A DNA stretch of 64,000 bases from Actinoplanes campanulatus (GTDB lineage: Bacteria; Actinomycetota; Actinomycetes; Mycobacteriales; Micromonosporaceae). The translations under genes and the position numbers were made by a program. Position 1 is the stretch's first letter, and each line of letters begins with the position of its first letter. Under the pieces are notes generated by a model. That model did no database searches. It worked only from the letters and a program-made list of their open reading frames with translations, and was not told where the DNA came from. The stretch covers positions 186,001-250,000 of the forward strand of contig NZ_BMPW01000004.1 in the NCBI RefSeq assembly GCF_014647795.1, read 5' to 3'. Positions 8,908-17,863 of this stretch are shown here, piece after piece.

Positions 8908-10170
8908 ATGTCCGGCACCCTGGCACGACGGCTGGGCACGAGGGACGCCGTCGTCATCGGCCTCGGCTCGATGATCGGCGCCGGCGTCTTCGCGGCCTTC
9001 GGTCCCGCCGCCCGCGCCGCCGGCAACGGCCTGCTGATCGGCCTGGTTCTGGCCGCGTTCATCGCCTACTGCAACGCCACCGCCTCCGCGCAACTCGCGG
9101 CCGTCCACCCCACCTCCGGAGGCACCTATGTGTACGGGCGGGAGCGTCTCGGGCACTGGTGGGGCTTCACGGCGGGCTGGGGTTTCGTCGTCGGCAAGAC
9201 CGCGTCGTGTGCGGCGATGGCGCTGACCGTCGCCACCTACGCGATCCCGGGGCCGTGGTGGTCCCAGCGGGCGTTCGCGGTCGCGTGCGTGGCCGGGATG
9301 GCCGCCCTCAACTATCGCGGCGTCACCCGTACCGCCCTGATGACCCGCGTCCTGGTCGCCGCCAGCCTCACCGCGCTGGCCGTGGTCGTCGGCGGGATCG
9401 CGGTGGGCGGCCAGGCCACGGTCACCAACCTGGGCGACTGGCGGCATGCCGGCGCCTACGGCGTCCTCCAGTCGGCCGGACTGCTCTTCTTCGCCTTCGC
9501 TGGGTTCGCCCGCATCGCCACCATGGGGGAGGAGGTCCGCGACCCGGCCCGCACCATTCCCCGCGCCATCCCGCTCGCCCTGTTCCTGGCCGTGGCGGTG
9601 TACGCGGTCGTCGGCGTCGCCGCCCTGCTCGCCGCCGGTCCCGCACGCCTGGCCGCGTCGAGCGCCCCGCTGGTCACCGCGGTCGAGGCGGCCGGCGTGG
9701 GCTACCTGACCCCGGTGGTCCGCGCCGGCGCGGTACTGGCCTCCCTCGGCGCCCTGCTCGCGCTGATCGCGGGCATCGGGCGTACCGGTCTGGCCATGGC
9801 GCGAAACCGTGACCTGCCCACCTGGCTGGCCGCCGTCCATCCCCGATTCCGGGTCCCGCACCACGCCGAGATCGCCCTCGCGGTCGTGGTCTGCGCCCTG
9901 GTCGCGACGGTCGACCTGCGCGGCGTGATCGGCTTCTCGTCGTTCGGCGTCCTCGTCTACTACGCCATCGCCAACGGGTCGGCCTTCACCCAGCCCGCCG
10001 CCGAACGCCGCTGGCCCCGCTGGCTCAACGCCGTCGGGGTGGCCGGCTGCCTCACCCTGGTCGCCACCCTGCCCCGGCAGTCGGTGCTGGCCGGAATCCT
10101 GATGTTCACCATCGGTCTGGCCGGCCGCGCCGCCGTCCTGGCGGTCCGTTCGGGCACACGGCTGGGCTAG
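8908..10170 (+). CDS. APC-family amino acid permease
   Basis: A 420-residue amino acid/polyamine permease with about twelve membrane segments. The signature GLGSMIGAGVFAAFGPAA at residues 18-35 is the substrate-binding unwound helix 1 of APC transporters, and FAFAGFARIATMGEEVRDPARTIPRAI near residues 195-220 is the conserved helix 6-7 region. The ATG at 8908 has GGGGAT seven bases upstream. The gene ends 10 bp before the histidine kinase, so it could be cotranscribed with the two-component system. Substrate cannot be specified; cationic amino acid transporters are the closest-looking relatives. Confidence 0.88.
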   Translation: MSGTLARRLGTRDAVVIGLGSMIGAGVFAAFGPAARAAGNGLLIGLVLAAFIAYCNATASAQLAAVHPTSGGTYVYGRERLGHWWGFTAGWGFVVGKTASCAAMALTVATYAIPGPWWSQRAFAVACVAGMAALNYRGVTRTALMTRVLVAASLTALAVVVGGIAVGGQATVTNLGDWRHAGAYGVLQSAGLLFFAFAGFARIATMGEEVRDPARTIPRAIPLALFLAVAVYAVVGVAALLAAGPARLAASSAPLVTAVEAAGVGYLTPVVRAGAVLASLGALLALIAGIGRTGLAMARNRDLPTWLAAVHPRFRVPHHAEIALAVVVCALVATVDLRGVIGFSSFGVLVYYAIANGSAFTQPAAERRWPRWLNAVGVAGCLTLVATLPRQSVLAGILMFTIGLAGRAAVLAVRSGTRLG

Positions 10171-10179
10171 GCTCGGCTC

Positions 10180-11301
10180 ATGGCGGGGTTGCGGGGCCGG
10201 CGGACCGACGCCGTCCTGGTGCCCGTGGTGGCCTTCATCGGCGTCGCGGGGCTGGTCGTGCAGTCGGGCGGACTCGGCACCGCCGCTGAGTTCGCGGCGC
10301 TCCTCGCCGTACTCATCTCGTCGGGTCTTCTGTTCCTCCGTCGCCGTTTCCCGGTCGTCGTGGGGGTCGTCGCGCTGGCCGCGGTCACGGCCTACGGGTT
10401 CCTGCTCCAGCAGCCGGGCCCGATCATGCTGGTCTTCGTCGTGGCGCTCTACACCGTCGTGGACGAGGGGCATCTCGCCGTCGCCATCGGGCTGGGCGTC
10501 GCGTCGGTGCTGGCCTTCGCGGCCGCCGACAGTCTCACCCGGACCGGCGTGTCCGGAAACGGCGCCACCTTCCTGCACGCCGGCTGGCTGGTCGCGGTCA
10601 TCGCCGGCGTGACCCGCAATCGCCGGGCCTATCTGGCCGAGGTGGAGGCGCGCACGGCCGCCGCCGAGCTGCGGGCCGCCGAGCAGGCTCGGCACCGGTC
10701 CACCGAGGACCGGCTGCGGATCGCCCGGGAGCTGCACGACGTCCTCGGCCACCATCTGTCGCTGATCAACGTGCAGGCCGGCGCCGCCCTGCACCGGCCC
10801 GATCCGGTCCGGTCGGAGCAGGCGCTCGCCACGATCCGGGAGACCAGCCGGGAGACGCTGCGCGAGCTGCGCGCCGCGCTGAACGCGCTCCGGCAGGACG
10901 GTGAGGCGCCACTGACCCCGCCGCCCGGCCTGAACCGGCTGGGCGAGCTGACCGCTCCCGGCCTCGCGATCCGCGTCGAGGTCACCGAGACCAGGCCGCT
11001 GCCGTCCGAGGTGGATCTGGCCGCCTACCGGATCGTCCAGGAGGCGGTCACCAACGTGACGAGACATGCGGCCGCGAAGGAGGCGGTCGTCCGGATCCGG
11101 CCGGACGGGCCCGACGTCCTGGTGGAGATCGACGACGACGGCCTCGGCCCGCGCGGGGACGCCGGCCCGGGAAACGGGATCCTCGGGATGCGGGAGCGGG
11201 CGCGGGCGCTCGGCGGAACGCTTGCCACCGGCCCGCGGCCCGGTGGCGGGTTCCGGGTCAGCGCACGCCTTCCGCTGAGCCCCGACCGGGTGCCGTCATG
11301 A
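10180..11301 (+). CDS. NarL-type sensor histidine kinase (HisKA_3)
   Basis: A 373-residue membrane kinase with four or five N-terminal membrane helices (residues about 10-145), then the dimerisation/phosphoacceptor helix RIARELHDVLGHHLSLINVQAG, whose His is the phosphorylated residue, then an HATPase_c domain with TNVTRHAAAK (N box) and GNGILGMRERARALGGTL (G box). There is no separate extracellular sensor domain, so the stimulus is probably perceived at or in the membrane. It overlaps the response regulator by ATGA, implying translational coupling and a cognate pair. Confidence 0.93.
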   Translation: MAGLRGRRTDAVLVPVVAFIGVAGLVVQSGGLGTAAEFAALLAVLISSGLLFLRRRFPVVVGVVALAAVTAYGFLLQQPGPIMLVFVVALYTVVDEGHLAVAIGLGVASVLAFAAADSLTRTGVSGNGATFLHAGWLVAVIAGVTRNRRAYLAEVEARTAAAELRAAEQARHRSTEDRLRIARELHDVLGHHLSLINVQAGAALHRPDPVRSEQALATIRETSRETLRELRAALNALRQDGEAPLTPPPGLNRLGELTAPGLAIRVEVTETRPLPSEVDLAAYRIVQEAVTNVTRHAAAKEAVVRIRPDGPDVLVEIDDDGLGPRGDAGPGNGILGMRERARALGGTLATGPRPGGGFRVSARLPLSPDRVPS

Positions 11302-11993
11302 TCAGGATTCTGCTGGCGGACGACCAGACGCTCGTCCGGGCCGGTTTCCGGTCGATCCTCGACGGAGAGGACGGCCTGGAGGTGGTGGGCGAGGCCGGTG
11401 ACGGGGCCGAGGCCGTCCGCCTGGCGCGGGAGCTGCGGCCGGACGTGGTGCTCATGGACATCCGGATGCCGCGGCTGGACGGGCTGGCCGCCACCCGGGA
11501 GATCACCGGCGCCCGGGTGATCATGCTGACCACGTTCGACCTGGACGAGTACGTCTACGGGGCACTGCGCGCCGGCGCGAGCGGCTTTCTGGTCAAGGAC
11601 ACCGAACCGGCCGAGCTGATCCACGCCGTCCGGGTCGTCGCCCGCGGGGACGCCCTGATCGCGCCGGCCGTCACCCGCCGCCTGATCGCCGAGTTCACGG
11701 CCCGCGCCACCCACCCGGAGCCGGGGCCGAGGCTGAGCGCGCTCACCGGGCGGGAGCGCGAGGTGATGGCCCTGGTGGCGGCCGGCCTGTCGAACGACGA
11801 GATCGCCGCCCACCTGGTGCTCAGCCCGGCCACCGCGAAGACCCACGTCAGCCGGATCATGACCAAGACGGGCGTGCGGGACCGGGCCCAGCTGGTGATC
11901 CTGGCGTACGAATCGGGTCTGATCGTCCCGGGCTGGCTGGCGTCTACGGACCGCACTCCGAGCAGTGGACGTCCGCCGGCGGCCCCTCGGTGA
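11298..11993 (+). CDS. NarL/LuxR-family response regulator
   Basis: A 231-residue regulator whose receiver domain (residues 1-120) has the acidic DD pair, phosphoacceptor Asp in VVLMDIRMPRLDG, a Thr in MLTTFD and Lys in FLVKDTEP. A LuxR-type helix-turn-helix follows (LTGREREVMALVAAGLSNDEIAAHLVLSPATAKTHVSRIMTKTG). It is the partner of the preceding kinase. The C-terminal 20 residues are unstructured, and the gene's last 50 bp overlap the 3' end of the convergent esterase gene, so one transcript is antisense to the other there. Confidence 0.93.
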   Translation: MIRILLADDQTLVRAGFRSILDGEDGLEVVGEAGDGAEAVRLARELRPDVVLMDIRMPRLDGLAATREITGARVIMLTTFDLDEYVYGALRAGASGFLVKDTEPAELIHAVRVVARGDALIAPAVTRRLIAEFTARATHPEPGPRLSALTGREREVMALVAAGLSNDEIAAHLVLSPATAKTHVSRIMTKTGVRDRAQLVILAYESGLIVPGWLASTDRTPSSGRPPAAPR

Positions 11994-12969
11994 CCAGCTC
12001 GCCGAGCCAGTCGACGAACCTGACGCCGTTCACCTCGATCTCGTAGAACTTCTCGAACTCGAACAGCCCGTGGTCCGCCCCGGGCGCCGTGTAGCTGTGC
12101 AGGGTCACGCCGGCCGCCTCGATCGCCGCCTCGTTGCGGTCGATCGTCTCCAGCAGGCTGCCGCTCGCCCACGGGGTCAGCTCCACCGCCGCGGACGGGT
12201 CGTAGGCGAAGTCGAACCGGGACAGCACCAGCTCCGGGTGCCGCTTTCCGGCCTCGATCCAGAACCCGGGAACACCGGCCGCCGGCACCGGGCCGACGCC
12301 CCAGCGGTCCCGCAGGATCCGGGCGCTGAAGTCGGCGTTGTCCGGCCAGGCGCCGGACTGGGCGCCGAACACGGTGACCTTCGCCTTCGGCAGCCGGTCC
12401 GCGATGAGCCCGCCGTAGTACGGGGCGGCCACCGAGCCCGCCGTCTTGCCGATGAGGATCACCTGCTCGGCGCCCGGATAGTTCGCCGCGAGGTAGTCCA
12501 TGGCCGCGGTGCCGTTGGCGAGGCCGTGGTGCTCGACGGTCAGCCCCGGCGCGTACTCCTGGGTCCGGTCTCCCAGGTGGGCGTCGCCGGTGCAGGAGCT
12601 GACGTACAGGAACGAGTGCTCGGCGAACGGGTTGCCGTCGTGGGTGAGGTCGAACATGCCCTCCCGGTTCGACGGCTCGACGCCGCTGATGCTCCAGTCG
12701 TAGAAGTCGTTCTCCCCACGGTCACCGGTGAACTCGCACATCGTGGCGTCCCAGCAGACGCCGGCGCCGTTCAGGAAGACGACGACCCTGGCCGTGTCGG
12801 CCCGCCGTTCCCAGAACGCGAACCGGCTGCCGTCGGCGCAGTGGCAGTCGCCCGCCGGCACGACCTTCGTCCACTCCATGGTCTGCGATGTGTCCTCGAA
12901 GTTGCATGCGGCCGTCGGCAGCGCCAGCAGGGCGGCCGCCAGCGCCGCCACGAAACGCGGAATCCTCAT
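11944..12969 (-). CDS. Exported pectinacetylesterase-family protein with altered nucleophile elbow
   Basis: About 341 residues with an N-terminal signal sequence (MRIPRFVAALAAALLALPTAAC; the Cys may be a weak lipobox). The body resembles the pectinacetylesterase/Notum family: VVFLNGAGVCWD early, a GxSxG-like elbow, SSCTGDAHLGDR, and a late His in TAPGADHGLFEFEKFYEIEVNGVRFVDWL. The elbow reads IGKTAGSVAAP, so the usual Ser nucleophile position is Thr (codon ACG). Activity is doubtful unless Thr or the nearby Ser substitutes. ATG 12969 or 12981 could both start it, neither with a clear ribosome site. Its 3' end overlaps the response regulator by 50 bp. Confidence 0.75.
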   Translation of the reverse strand: MRIPRFVAALAAALLALPTAACNFEDTSQTMEWTKVVPAGDCHCADGSRFAFWERRADTARVVVFLNGAGVCWDATMCEFTGDRGENDFYDWSISGVEPSNREGMFDLTHDGNPFAEHSFLYVSSCTGDAHLGDRTQEYAPGLTVEHHGLANGTAAMDYLAANYPGAEQVILIGKTAGSVAAPYYGGLIADRLPKAKVTVFGAQSGAWPDNADFSARILRDRWGVGPVPAAGVPGFWIEAGKRHPELVLSRFDFAYDPSAAVELTPWASGSLLETIDRNEAAIEAAGVTLHSYTAPGADHGLFEFEKFYEIEVNGVRFVDWLGELVTEGPPADVHCSECGP

Positions 12970-13012
12970 GGCGGGAAGCATCGGGGGCGACAGGTTTCCG
13001 CCCGGTCAACGC

Positions 13013-13336
13013 CTACACGCCGACCCGCCGCGAGCGGGCCAGGGCCAGGGCACCGACCACGAGGCCCACCACGCCGACCGCGATCGCCACATACGCTCCG
13101 CCGCGCCCGTTGCCGGTGCCGATGCCGCTGTCCGACGTGGCCGCCACGAACCCGCCGCCCACCAGCGCGACCAGGGCCGCGGCCAGCGCGAACAGGGCGG
13201 GACCGCGGGCCGGGCGGGCCAGGGCACGGCCGCCGGCGATCACCGCGGCCAGCCCGGCGACGGCGGCCACACTGGCGACGATCCGGCCGCTGCTCATCGT
13301 GTACACCCCGGCGGCCAGCACCTCTTGAACACCCAT
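13013..13336 (-). CDS. Small four-helix membrane protein (resembles DUF6223)
   Basis: A 107-residue protein with about three to four hydrophobic helices: SGRIVASVAAVAGLAAVIAGG, ALFALAAALVALVGGGFVAA and AYVAIAVGVVGLVVGALALA, ending in RSRRVGV. A ribosome site GGAAGGGG precedes the start, with ATG 13336 preferred over the adjacent GTG 13339. The VYTMSSGRI opening and overall layout recall the actinobacterial DUF6223 group, from memory. It stands alone between the esterase and the McrBC genes. Function unknown. Confidence 0.65.
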   Translation of the reverse strand: MGVQEVLAAGVYTMSSGRIVASVAAVAGLAAVIAGGRALARPARGPALFALAAALVALVGGGFVAATSDSGIGTGNGRGGAYVAIAVGVVGLVVGALALARSRRVGV

Positions 13337-13471
13337 CACGTTCCCCTTCCACGAAACCGATACCGGGGAGCGTAGGAACGCAGAGGGTCACGGATCGTCA
13401 GGCCGGAGTTGGGACCTGGTGTACCACCACGGAGGTAGGGCGCGCGGACGGCGTACCCCCGTGGTTGTCCT

Positions 13472-14626
13472 CTAGGCGGGAACCGCCTGGTCGGCGAGAA
13501 TGCGGACCTGGGCCAGCAGATCGCCGGGCGGGGCGGTCAGGTCGAGCGGCCGGCGGATGATCTCGATCCCGGTGTTCCGGACCGGCAGCGGGCCGGATGC
13601 GGCGCCCTGCGCGTAGACCAGCCAGCCGCGGGTCAGGCCGAGCGCCGTGCAATAGGCCAGCATTTGGTAGGCGTCCTCGTTCGGATAGGACATTTTGTAC
13701 TTGGCGTCGAACACCGCGACCGGCCGCCCGCCGGCCAGATGCACCACGTCCGGCTTGATCAGGATCTTGCGCGAGGTGTCCAGATGGGTGTGGTATTGCC
13801 CGGCGGTGTGCCCCGGCCGGCCGGCCAGAGCCTCCCGCAACGCCGTGGTCAGGAAATCCTCGAACACCCGCGCCATGTCCACCACGAAGGCCGCCATGCT
13901 CTGACCGCCCGGGCCCGGCTCGGCGCTGTGCTGCCGCAGCACCAGGGCGGCCAGCCGCAGCGCCGGCAGATAGCGGGCGTTCAGGCGGGACGGCCGCCAC
14001 TCCGGCGGGATCGCGCCGTGCGGCAGCACCGCCACCCCGTCGAGGCGCGCGTCCAGATGGCCGAGCCTGGCCCGCGCCGACTCGGGCAGCCGCGGCACCG
14101 CGCGCATCCGCCGCAGCGCCGTCCGCAGGATCCGGTTCTCGGCGATGTCCGGCGAATACTCGTCGTAGCGGACCTCGACCGGCAGCGGCAGCCCGGCCCG
14201 GTGCGAGATCTGATCGGCGAACCGGATCCGGCCACGAATCAGCGGCAGCGCCTCGTCGACCGAGACATACCCCTGCAGGACCCCGGCCGCCAGCGCCCGC
14301 TCAGCCTGCCGGGCCAGCGATTCGGCCAGCGCCGGCCACAGCTCCGTCTCCGCCTCCGCGCCGACGTCCTCCGGCCGGAACCCGGGATCACCGGCATAAC
14401 CGAGCAGGAAGAGCAGCCGCGCGATGCCCACCTTGGGGTGCACTTCAACATCAAGACCATCGATGCGTACGGCGCCCGCGTACCCGTTCGGCCACAGGCG
14501 CCACCATCCACCGCCCTCCGGCCGCGGCTTCACCAGGCCGGTCGCGTCGAGCGCCGCCGCCTGATCGTCGGAGAGCTCGCAGCGGGCGCCGGTCCTGTCG
14601 AGCTCACCCAGGTCGACGCGGGTCAC
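13472..14626 (-). CDS. mcrC: McrC-family restriction endonuclease subunit
   Basis: A 384-residue McrC-like nuclease, the cutting subunit that partners the McrB GTPase/ATPase in modification-dependent (type IV) restriction. It shows the N-terminal McrC domain (GYAGAVRIDGLDVEVHPKVGIARLLFLLGYA), YSPDIAENRILRTALRRM, and the PD-(D/E)xK core KPDVVHLAGGRPVAVFDAKYK. The GTG at 14626 overlaps the mcrB stop as GTGA, so translation is coupled. The frame continues 36 codons further upstream inside mcrB but that part is a shadow. The target modification cannot be inferred. Confidence 0.85.
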   Translation of the reverse strand: MTRVDLGELDRTGARCELSDDQAAALDATGLVKPRPEGGGWWRLWPNGYAGAVRIDGLDVEVHPKVGIARLLFLLGYAGDPGFRPEDVGAEAETELWPALAESLARQAERALAAGVLQGYVSVDEALPLIRGRIRFADQISHRAGLPLPVEVRYDEYSPDIAENRILRTALRRMRAVPRLPESARARLGHLDARLDGVAVLPHGAIPPEWRPSRLNARYLPALRLAALVLRQHSAEPGPGGQSMAAFVVDMARVFEDFLTTALREALAGRPGHTAGQYHTHLDTSRKILIKPDVVHLAGGRPVAVFDAKYKMSYPNEDAYQMLAYCTALGLTRGWLVYAQGAASGPLPVRNTGIEIIRRPLDLTAPPGDLLAQVRILADQAVPA

Positions 14627-16776
14627 GGCAGTTGCGCACGGATGGCGTCGAGCCCGAACCGGTCGTGCACCTGCCGACGCGACATCCGGCCGTAGTAGTG
14701 CTCCTCCAGCAGCGGCAGCAGGTCGTGCCGCCACACCCGCTCCAGCGCCGCGTCCTTGCGCATCAGATAGGACGGCCCGATCTGGAAGTCGCGGTCCGCC
14801 TCGCCGATCGCCGCGTTGAGCGCGTCCAGCAGGACCGCCCGCTGGTCGCCCTCGGCGCCGTGCTCCTTGAGCCAGGCGGACAGCAGGCCGGACACCGGCG
14901 CCTCACCCGGATGCAGTTCGAGGAACGCGAACCGCCGCCGGATCGCCGCGTCGACCATGGCGATCGACCGGTCCGCGGTGTTCATCGTGCCGATGATGAA
15001 CACGTTCGGCGGCAGGTTGAACGCCTCCGACGGCGAGTACTGGAGAAGGACCGCCTCGTCCCGGTACTCCAGCAGGAAGTACAGCTCGCCGAAGATCTTC
15101 GCGAGGTTGCCGCGGTTGATCTCGTCGATGATCAGCACGTAGGGGCGGCCGGGATTGTCCCGCGCCTCGGCGGCGATCGCCCGCAGCGGGCCGGGAGTCT
15201 TGGCGAAGGCCACCGACCCGGCCGCCCCCTCGGCGGGCCGGAAACCCTCGAAGAAGTCCTCGTACGAGTACGACGGATGGAACTGCACGAGCCGGACGGC
15301 GTCCCGTTCGGCGATGTGGTTGGCGACGGCCCGGGCCAGGAAGGTCTTGCCGGTGCCGGGCGGCCCGTGCAGGATCACCTGCCGCCGGTCCCACAGCAGG
15401 TCGACCAGTTCCTGTAGCCAGAACCGGTCGAGGAACAGTCCGTCCGCCAGGCCGGCGGTCACCGGGGGCAGGCCGAGCAGGGCGGGACGGGCGGCCACCG
15501 GCTGCGGCTCGTCGACCGGCTCGCTGGAGTCCATCAGCGCGGACAGCGCGTCCAGGGAGCCGGTCAGGTCGACAACCGTGCCCTGTTTGTCCAGCTCGGC
15601 GGGGAGCGGAGCGGGCAGCGACCCGATCGGGACGGGCGGCGTGGTGAGCCAGCCGACCGAGCGGCGCAGCTGGGCGTCGTCGTACTCGGCATCGCCGTCG
15701 ACGACACCGAGGTACAGCTGATCGTCCACCAGGGTGACGACGATGTCGTCGCTGTCCATCCGGGACAGGACCGCGTGGAACTCGCTGACCAGGGCCACCT
15801 GCCGGGCGTAGTCGAGGTGCTGGTACCCGGCCTCGACGGCGGCCCGGACGTCCGGAACCGGGGCACCCGCCGGGATCCCGCCGAGGTGCGTGGCGGCCAG
15901 CGAGACGAACGAGTGCTCCCGCCACCGCGCGGCCAGCTCCGCCCCGCCCGGGCGCGGCCGGACCAGCCAGGCCCGGCGCTCACCGGGCGGCCGGGTGATG
16001 TTGCGCCACTGCGCGACGAACGGCGGCCGGTAGTAGTCGACGGGCTGCCCGGACTCCCGTTGCAGGCGCACGGTGATGTCGAAGAGCTCCCGGTCCAGGT
16101 CACCGCCGGCGGGGGCGCCCGGCTTGAAGAAGACGTTCCTGATCGCCTTCCGGTGAGCGGTGTTCAGGATCGGCAGGAAGTGGTCCGGATAGGCGAGGTA
16201 GAGCAGCGACGCCCGCAGCGACGGCATGATCCGGTAGTGATCGACGGCGGCCTGCCAGGCCCACGCCCCGGACAGGGCCTCCCGCCGCTCCGGCTCCGGG
16301 CGCTGGAACCAGCCGCACAGCACGTCGACCGCGTCGGCGAGCCACCGCCACAGCATGGTGTGGGCGCCGGTGCCGCCGTTCCAGGAGCCCTGGTCGAAGG
16401 CCGGCCGCACGTGCGCGGGGACGACGACCGGCCGATCCATCCAGCCGAGCACCGTGGTCACGCGCTGCTGGAGGGTGCCGCCGGACAGGTTCGACAGCGG
16501 CAGCCCGTGGAGCGTCAGCAGCTCGGCGAGCAGCTGTTTCGCGTCATCGGACGCCTCCTCCAGCTGCCGGGACAGTTTGACCAGGAAGGTGTCGGAACCG
16601 AGGTCGGGCCGCTCGTTGTAGCAGCGCCGCAACTCCAGGGCGGTCTCCAGGCGCCACACCGCCCGGTCCGGGGTGAACAGGGACGTCCCGTCCCGGAAAC
16701 CTCGTTCGATCAGTTCCCGCCCCGCCTGGCGGACACGCTCGTCCTGACGGGCGGGAATGATGACGTCGTCGCTCAC
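14623..16776 (-). CDS. mcrB: McrB-like AAA+ NTPase with large unusual N-terminal region
   Basis: 717 residues. The C-terminal AAA_5 motor has Walker A HGPPGTGKTFLARAVA at about residue 470, Walker B YVLIIDEINRGNLAKIFGEL at about 547 and the sensor motif FIIGTMNTADRSIAMVDAAIRRRF at about 600. These are the McrB hallmarks, including the MNTADRS sequence. The first 450 residues, which should recognise modified DNA, do not look like the E. coli McrB DNA-binding domain. They include a HxxILNTAHRKAIRNVFF-like helical part that resembles the N-terminus of other AAA_5 restriction proteins, and a second domain around residues 270-400. It is coupled to mcrC through a GTGA overlap and forms a defence module with it. 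Confidence 0.85.
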   Translation of the reverse strand: MSDDVIIPARQDERVRQAGRELIERGFRDGTSLFTPDRAVWRLETALELRRCYNERPDLGSDTFLVKLSRQLEEASDDAKQLLAELLTLHGLPLSNLSGGTLQQRVTTVLGWMDRPVVVPAHVRPAFDQGSWNGGTGAHTMLWRWLADAVDVLCGWFQRPEPERREALSGAWAWQAAVDHYRIMPSLRASLLYLAYPDHFLPILNTAHRKAIRNVFFKPGAPAGGDLDRELFDITVRLQRESGQPVDYYRPPFVAQWRNITRPPGERRAWLVRPRPGGAELAARWREHSFVSLAATHLGGIPAGAPVPDVRAAVEAGYQHLDYARQVALVSEFHAVLSRMDSDDIVVTLVDDQLYLGVVDGDAEYDDAQLRRSVGWLTTPPVPIGSLPAPLPAELDKQGTVVDLTGSLDALSALMDSSEPVDEPQPVAARPALLGLPPVTAGLADGLFLDRFWLQELVDLLWDRRQVILHGPPGTGKTFLARAVANHIAERDAVRLVQFHPSYSYEDFFEGFRPAEGAAGSVAFAKTPGPLRAIAAEARDNPGRPYVLIIDEINRGNLAKIFGELYFLLEYRDEAVLLQYSPSEAFNLPPNVFIIGTMNTADRSIAMVDAAIRRRFAFLELHPGEAPVSGLLSAWLKEHGAEGDQRAVLLDALNAAIGEADRDFQIGPSYLMRKDAALERVWRHDLLPLLEEHYYGRMSRRQVHDRFGLDAIRAQLP

Positions 16777-16809
16777 GCCGGCTATTCCATCACGGCCGCC
16801 CGGCCCGCT

Positions 16810-17241
16810 TCACGCGCCGTAGAGGTGGCCCCGGACCAGGTCGTCCTTCTCCAGGATGGTGTCGACGATCTTCCAGAACTCGGCGATCCGCGGGTGGGCG
16901 AGCCCGTCCGTGCGGCTCAGCTTCCGCCCGAACATCGGGTCGTCGGGCGCGGCCGAACCCCCGTCGACGAGCGTCGCGGCCGGTGTGGTCTGGCCCTCGA
17001 CCGGGCCGACCCGGCAGCCGAACGTGATGTGGTCGTCGGTGCGGCCCTCACCCCAGGTGCCGAGGATCGCGTCGATCCACGCCTCGTGCACCCCGTTGTG
17101 GTGGTAGCAGCTGGCGAAGTAGACGGCCACCGCGTCGTTCTCGTCGTGGACGAACGCCCACGTCCGGTCGGCGGTGCTGTCGCAGCACTGGCAGACGAAC
17201 TGTCCGCCGTTGCGGCTGTTCTCGTCGATCACAAGAGTCAC
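16810..17241 (-). CDS. Conserved hypothetical protein with Cys motif
   Basis: 143 residues from the GTG at 17241 (VTLVIDENSRNGG), with AGGGTGG upstream. The frame can be extended to 17430 but that part is a shadow of the TetR gene. The N-terminus carries FVCQCCDSTADRTWAFVHDENDAVAVYFASCYHHNGVHEAWI, where several Cys and His residues could bind a metal. The C-terminus (HPRIAEFWKIVDTILEKDDLVRGHLYG) is helical. It lies 33 bp from mcrB on the same strand. I do not recognise the family, and no function is proposed. Confidence 0.65.
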   Translation of the reverse strand: MTLVIDENSRNGGQFVCQCCDSTADRTWAFVHDENDAVAVYFASCYHHNGVHEAWIDAILGTWGEGRTDDHITFGCRVGPVEGQTTPAATLVDGGSAAPDDPMFGRKLSRTDGLAHPRIAEFWKIVDTILEKDDLVRGHLYGA

Positions 17242-17257
17242 GGGCGCCACCCTACGC

Positions 17258-17845
17258 TCACCAGGGCGACCCCAGCAGCGGGCGGACGATGTCGTCGACC
17301 AGGTGGACCACCCAGGCGTCGTCCAGCGGCAGGCCGGTGAGCAGCAGCCGGTGCCACAGCATCGCCTTGCACACCTCGACGACGACCCCGGTGTCCGGGG
17401 CGGCCGGCAGATCGCCGCGGCGGACGGCACGGTCGAGGACGATCTCCGCCTCGGCCGTGCCGGTCGCCAGGACGTGCTCGTGCAGCAGCCGGCCCAGCGA
17501 CGGGTCGGCCCGGATCGCCGACAGCAGGGCCAGCACGTACGGGTGCTTGCGCTCGTACACCCGGCAGAACATGGTCAGGCCCGCGATCAGGTCACCGCGC
17601 AGCGTTCCGGTGTCCGCCAGCGCCGGGTGCTCCCGCATCATCCCGTGCAGGGCGGCGGTGACCATGTCGGGTTTGCCGGCCCAGCGACGGTAGATGGTCG
17701 CCTTGCTGGCCCGGGCCCGGCGGGCCACCTCGTCGATGGACATCCGGTCGTAGCCGACCTCGGTCAGCAGCTCCCGGATCGCGTCGAGGATGGCCTGCTC
17801 ACGCGCCGGATCCAGACGGTGCTGGGCGGCGGGGGACTGGGGCAA
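17258..17845 (-). CDS. TetR-family repressor
   Basis: About 195 residues with the N-terminal helix-turn-helix (AILDAIRELLTEVGYDRMSIDEVARRARASKATIYRRWAGKPDMV) typical of TetR proteins, and a C-terminal ligand domain of the TetR_C_11-like kind (RADPSLGRLLHEHVL). The start is ambiguous: TTG at 17845 follows GGAGGG closely, and TTG at 17857 lies before it. It is the second gene of an operon with the SDR, whose stop is 6-18 bp upstream. An inverted repeat before the SDR is the likely operator, so this protein probably represses its own operon. Confidence 0.9.
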   Translation of the reverse strand: MPQSPAAQHRLDPAREQAILDAIRELLTEVGYDRMSIDEVARRARASKATIYRRWAGKPDMVTAALHGMMREHPALADTGTLRGDLIAGLTMFCRVYERKHPYVLALLSAIRADPSLGRLLHEHVLATGTAEAEIVLDRAVRRGDLPAAPDTGVVVEVCKAMLWHRLLLTGLPLDDAWVVHLVDDIVRPLLGSPW

Positions 17846-17863
17846 ACCGCCCTCCAAGACGGA

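Noticed and set aside
8869-11067. 732-codon minus-strand frame
   Set aside because: Antisense to the APC permease and histidine kinase; low-complexity translation.
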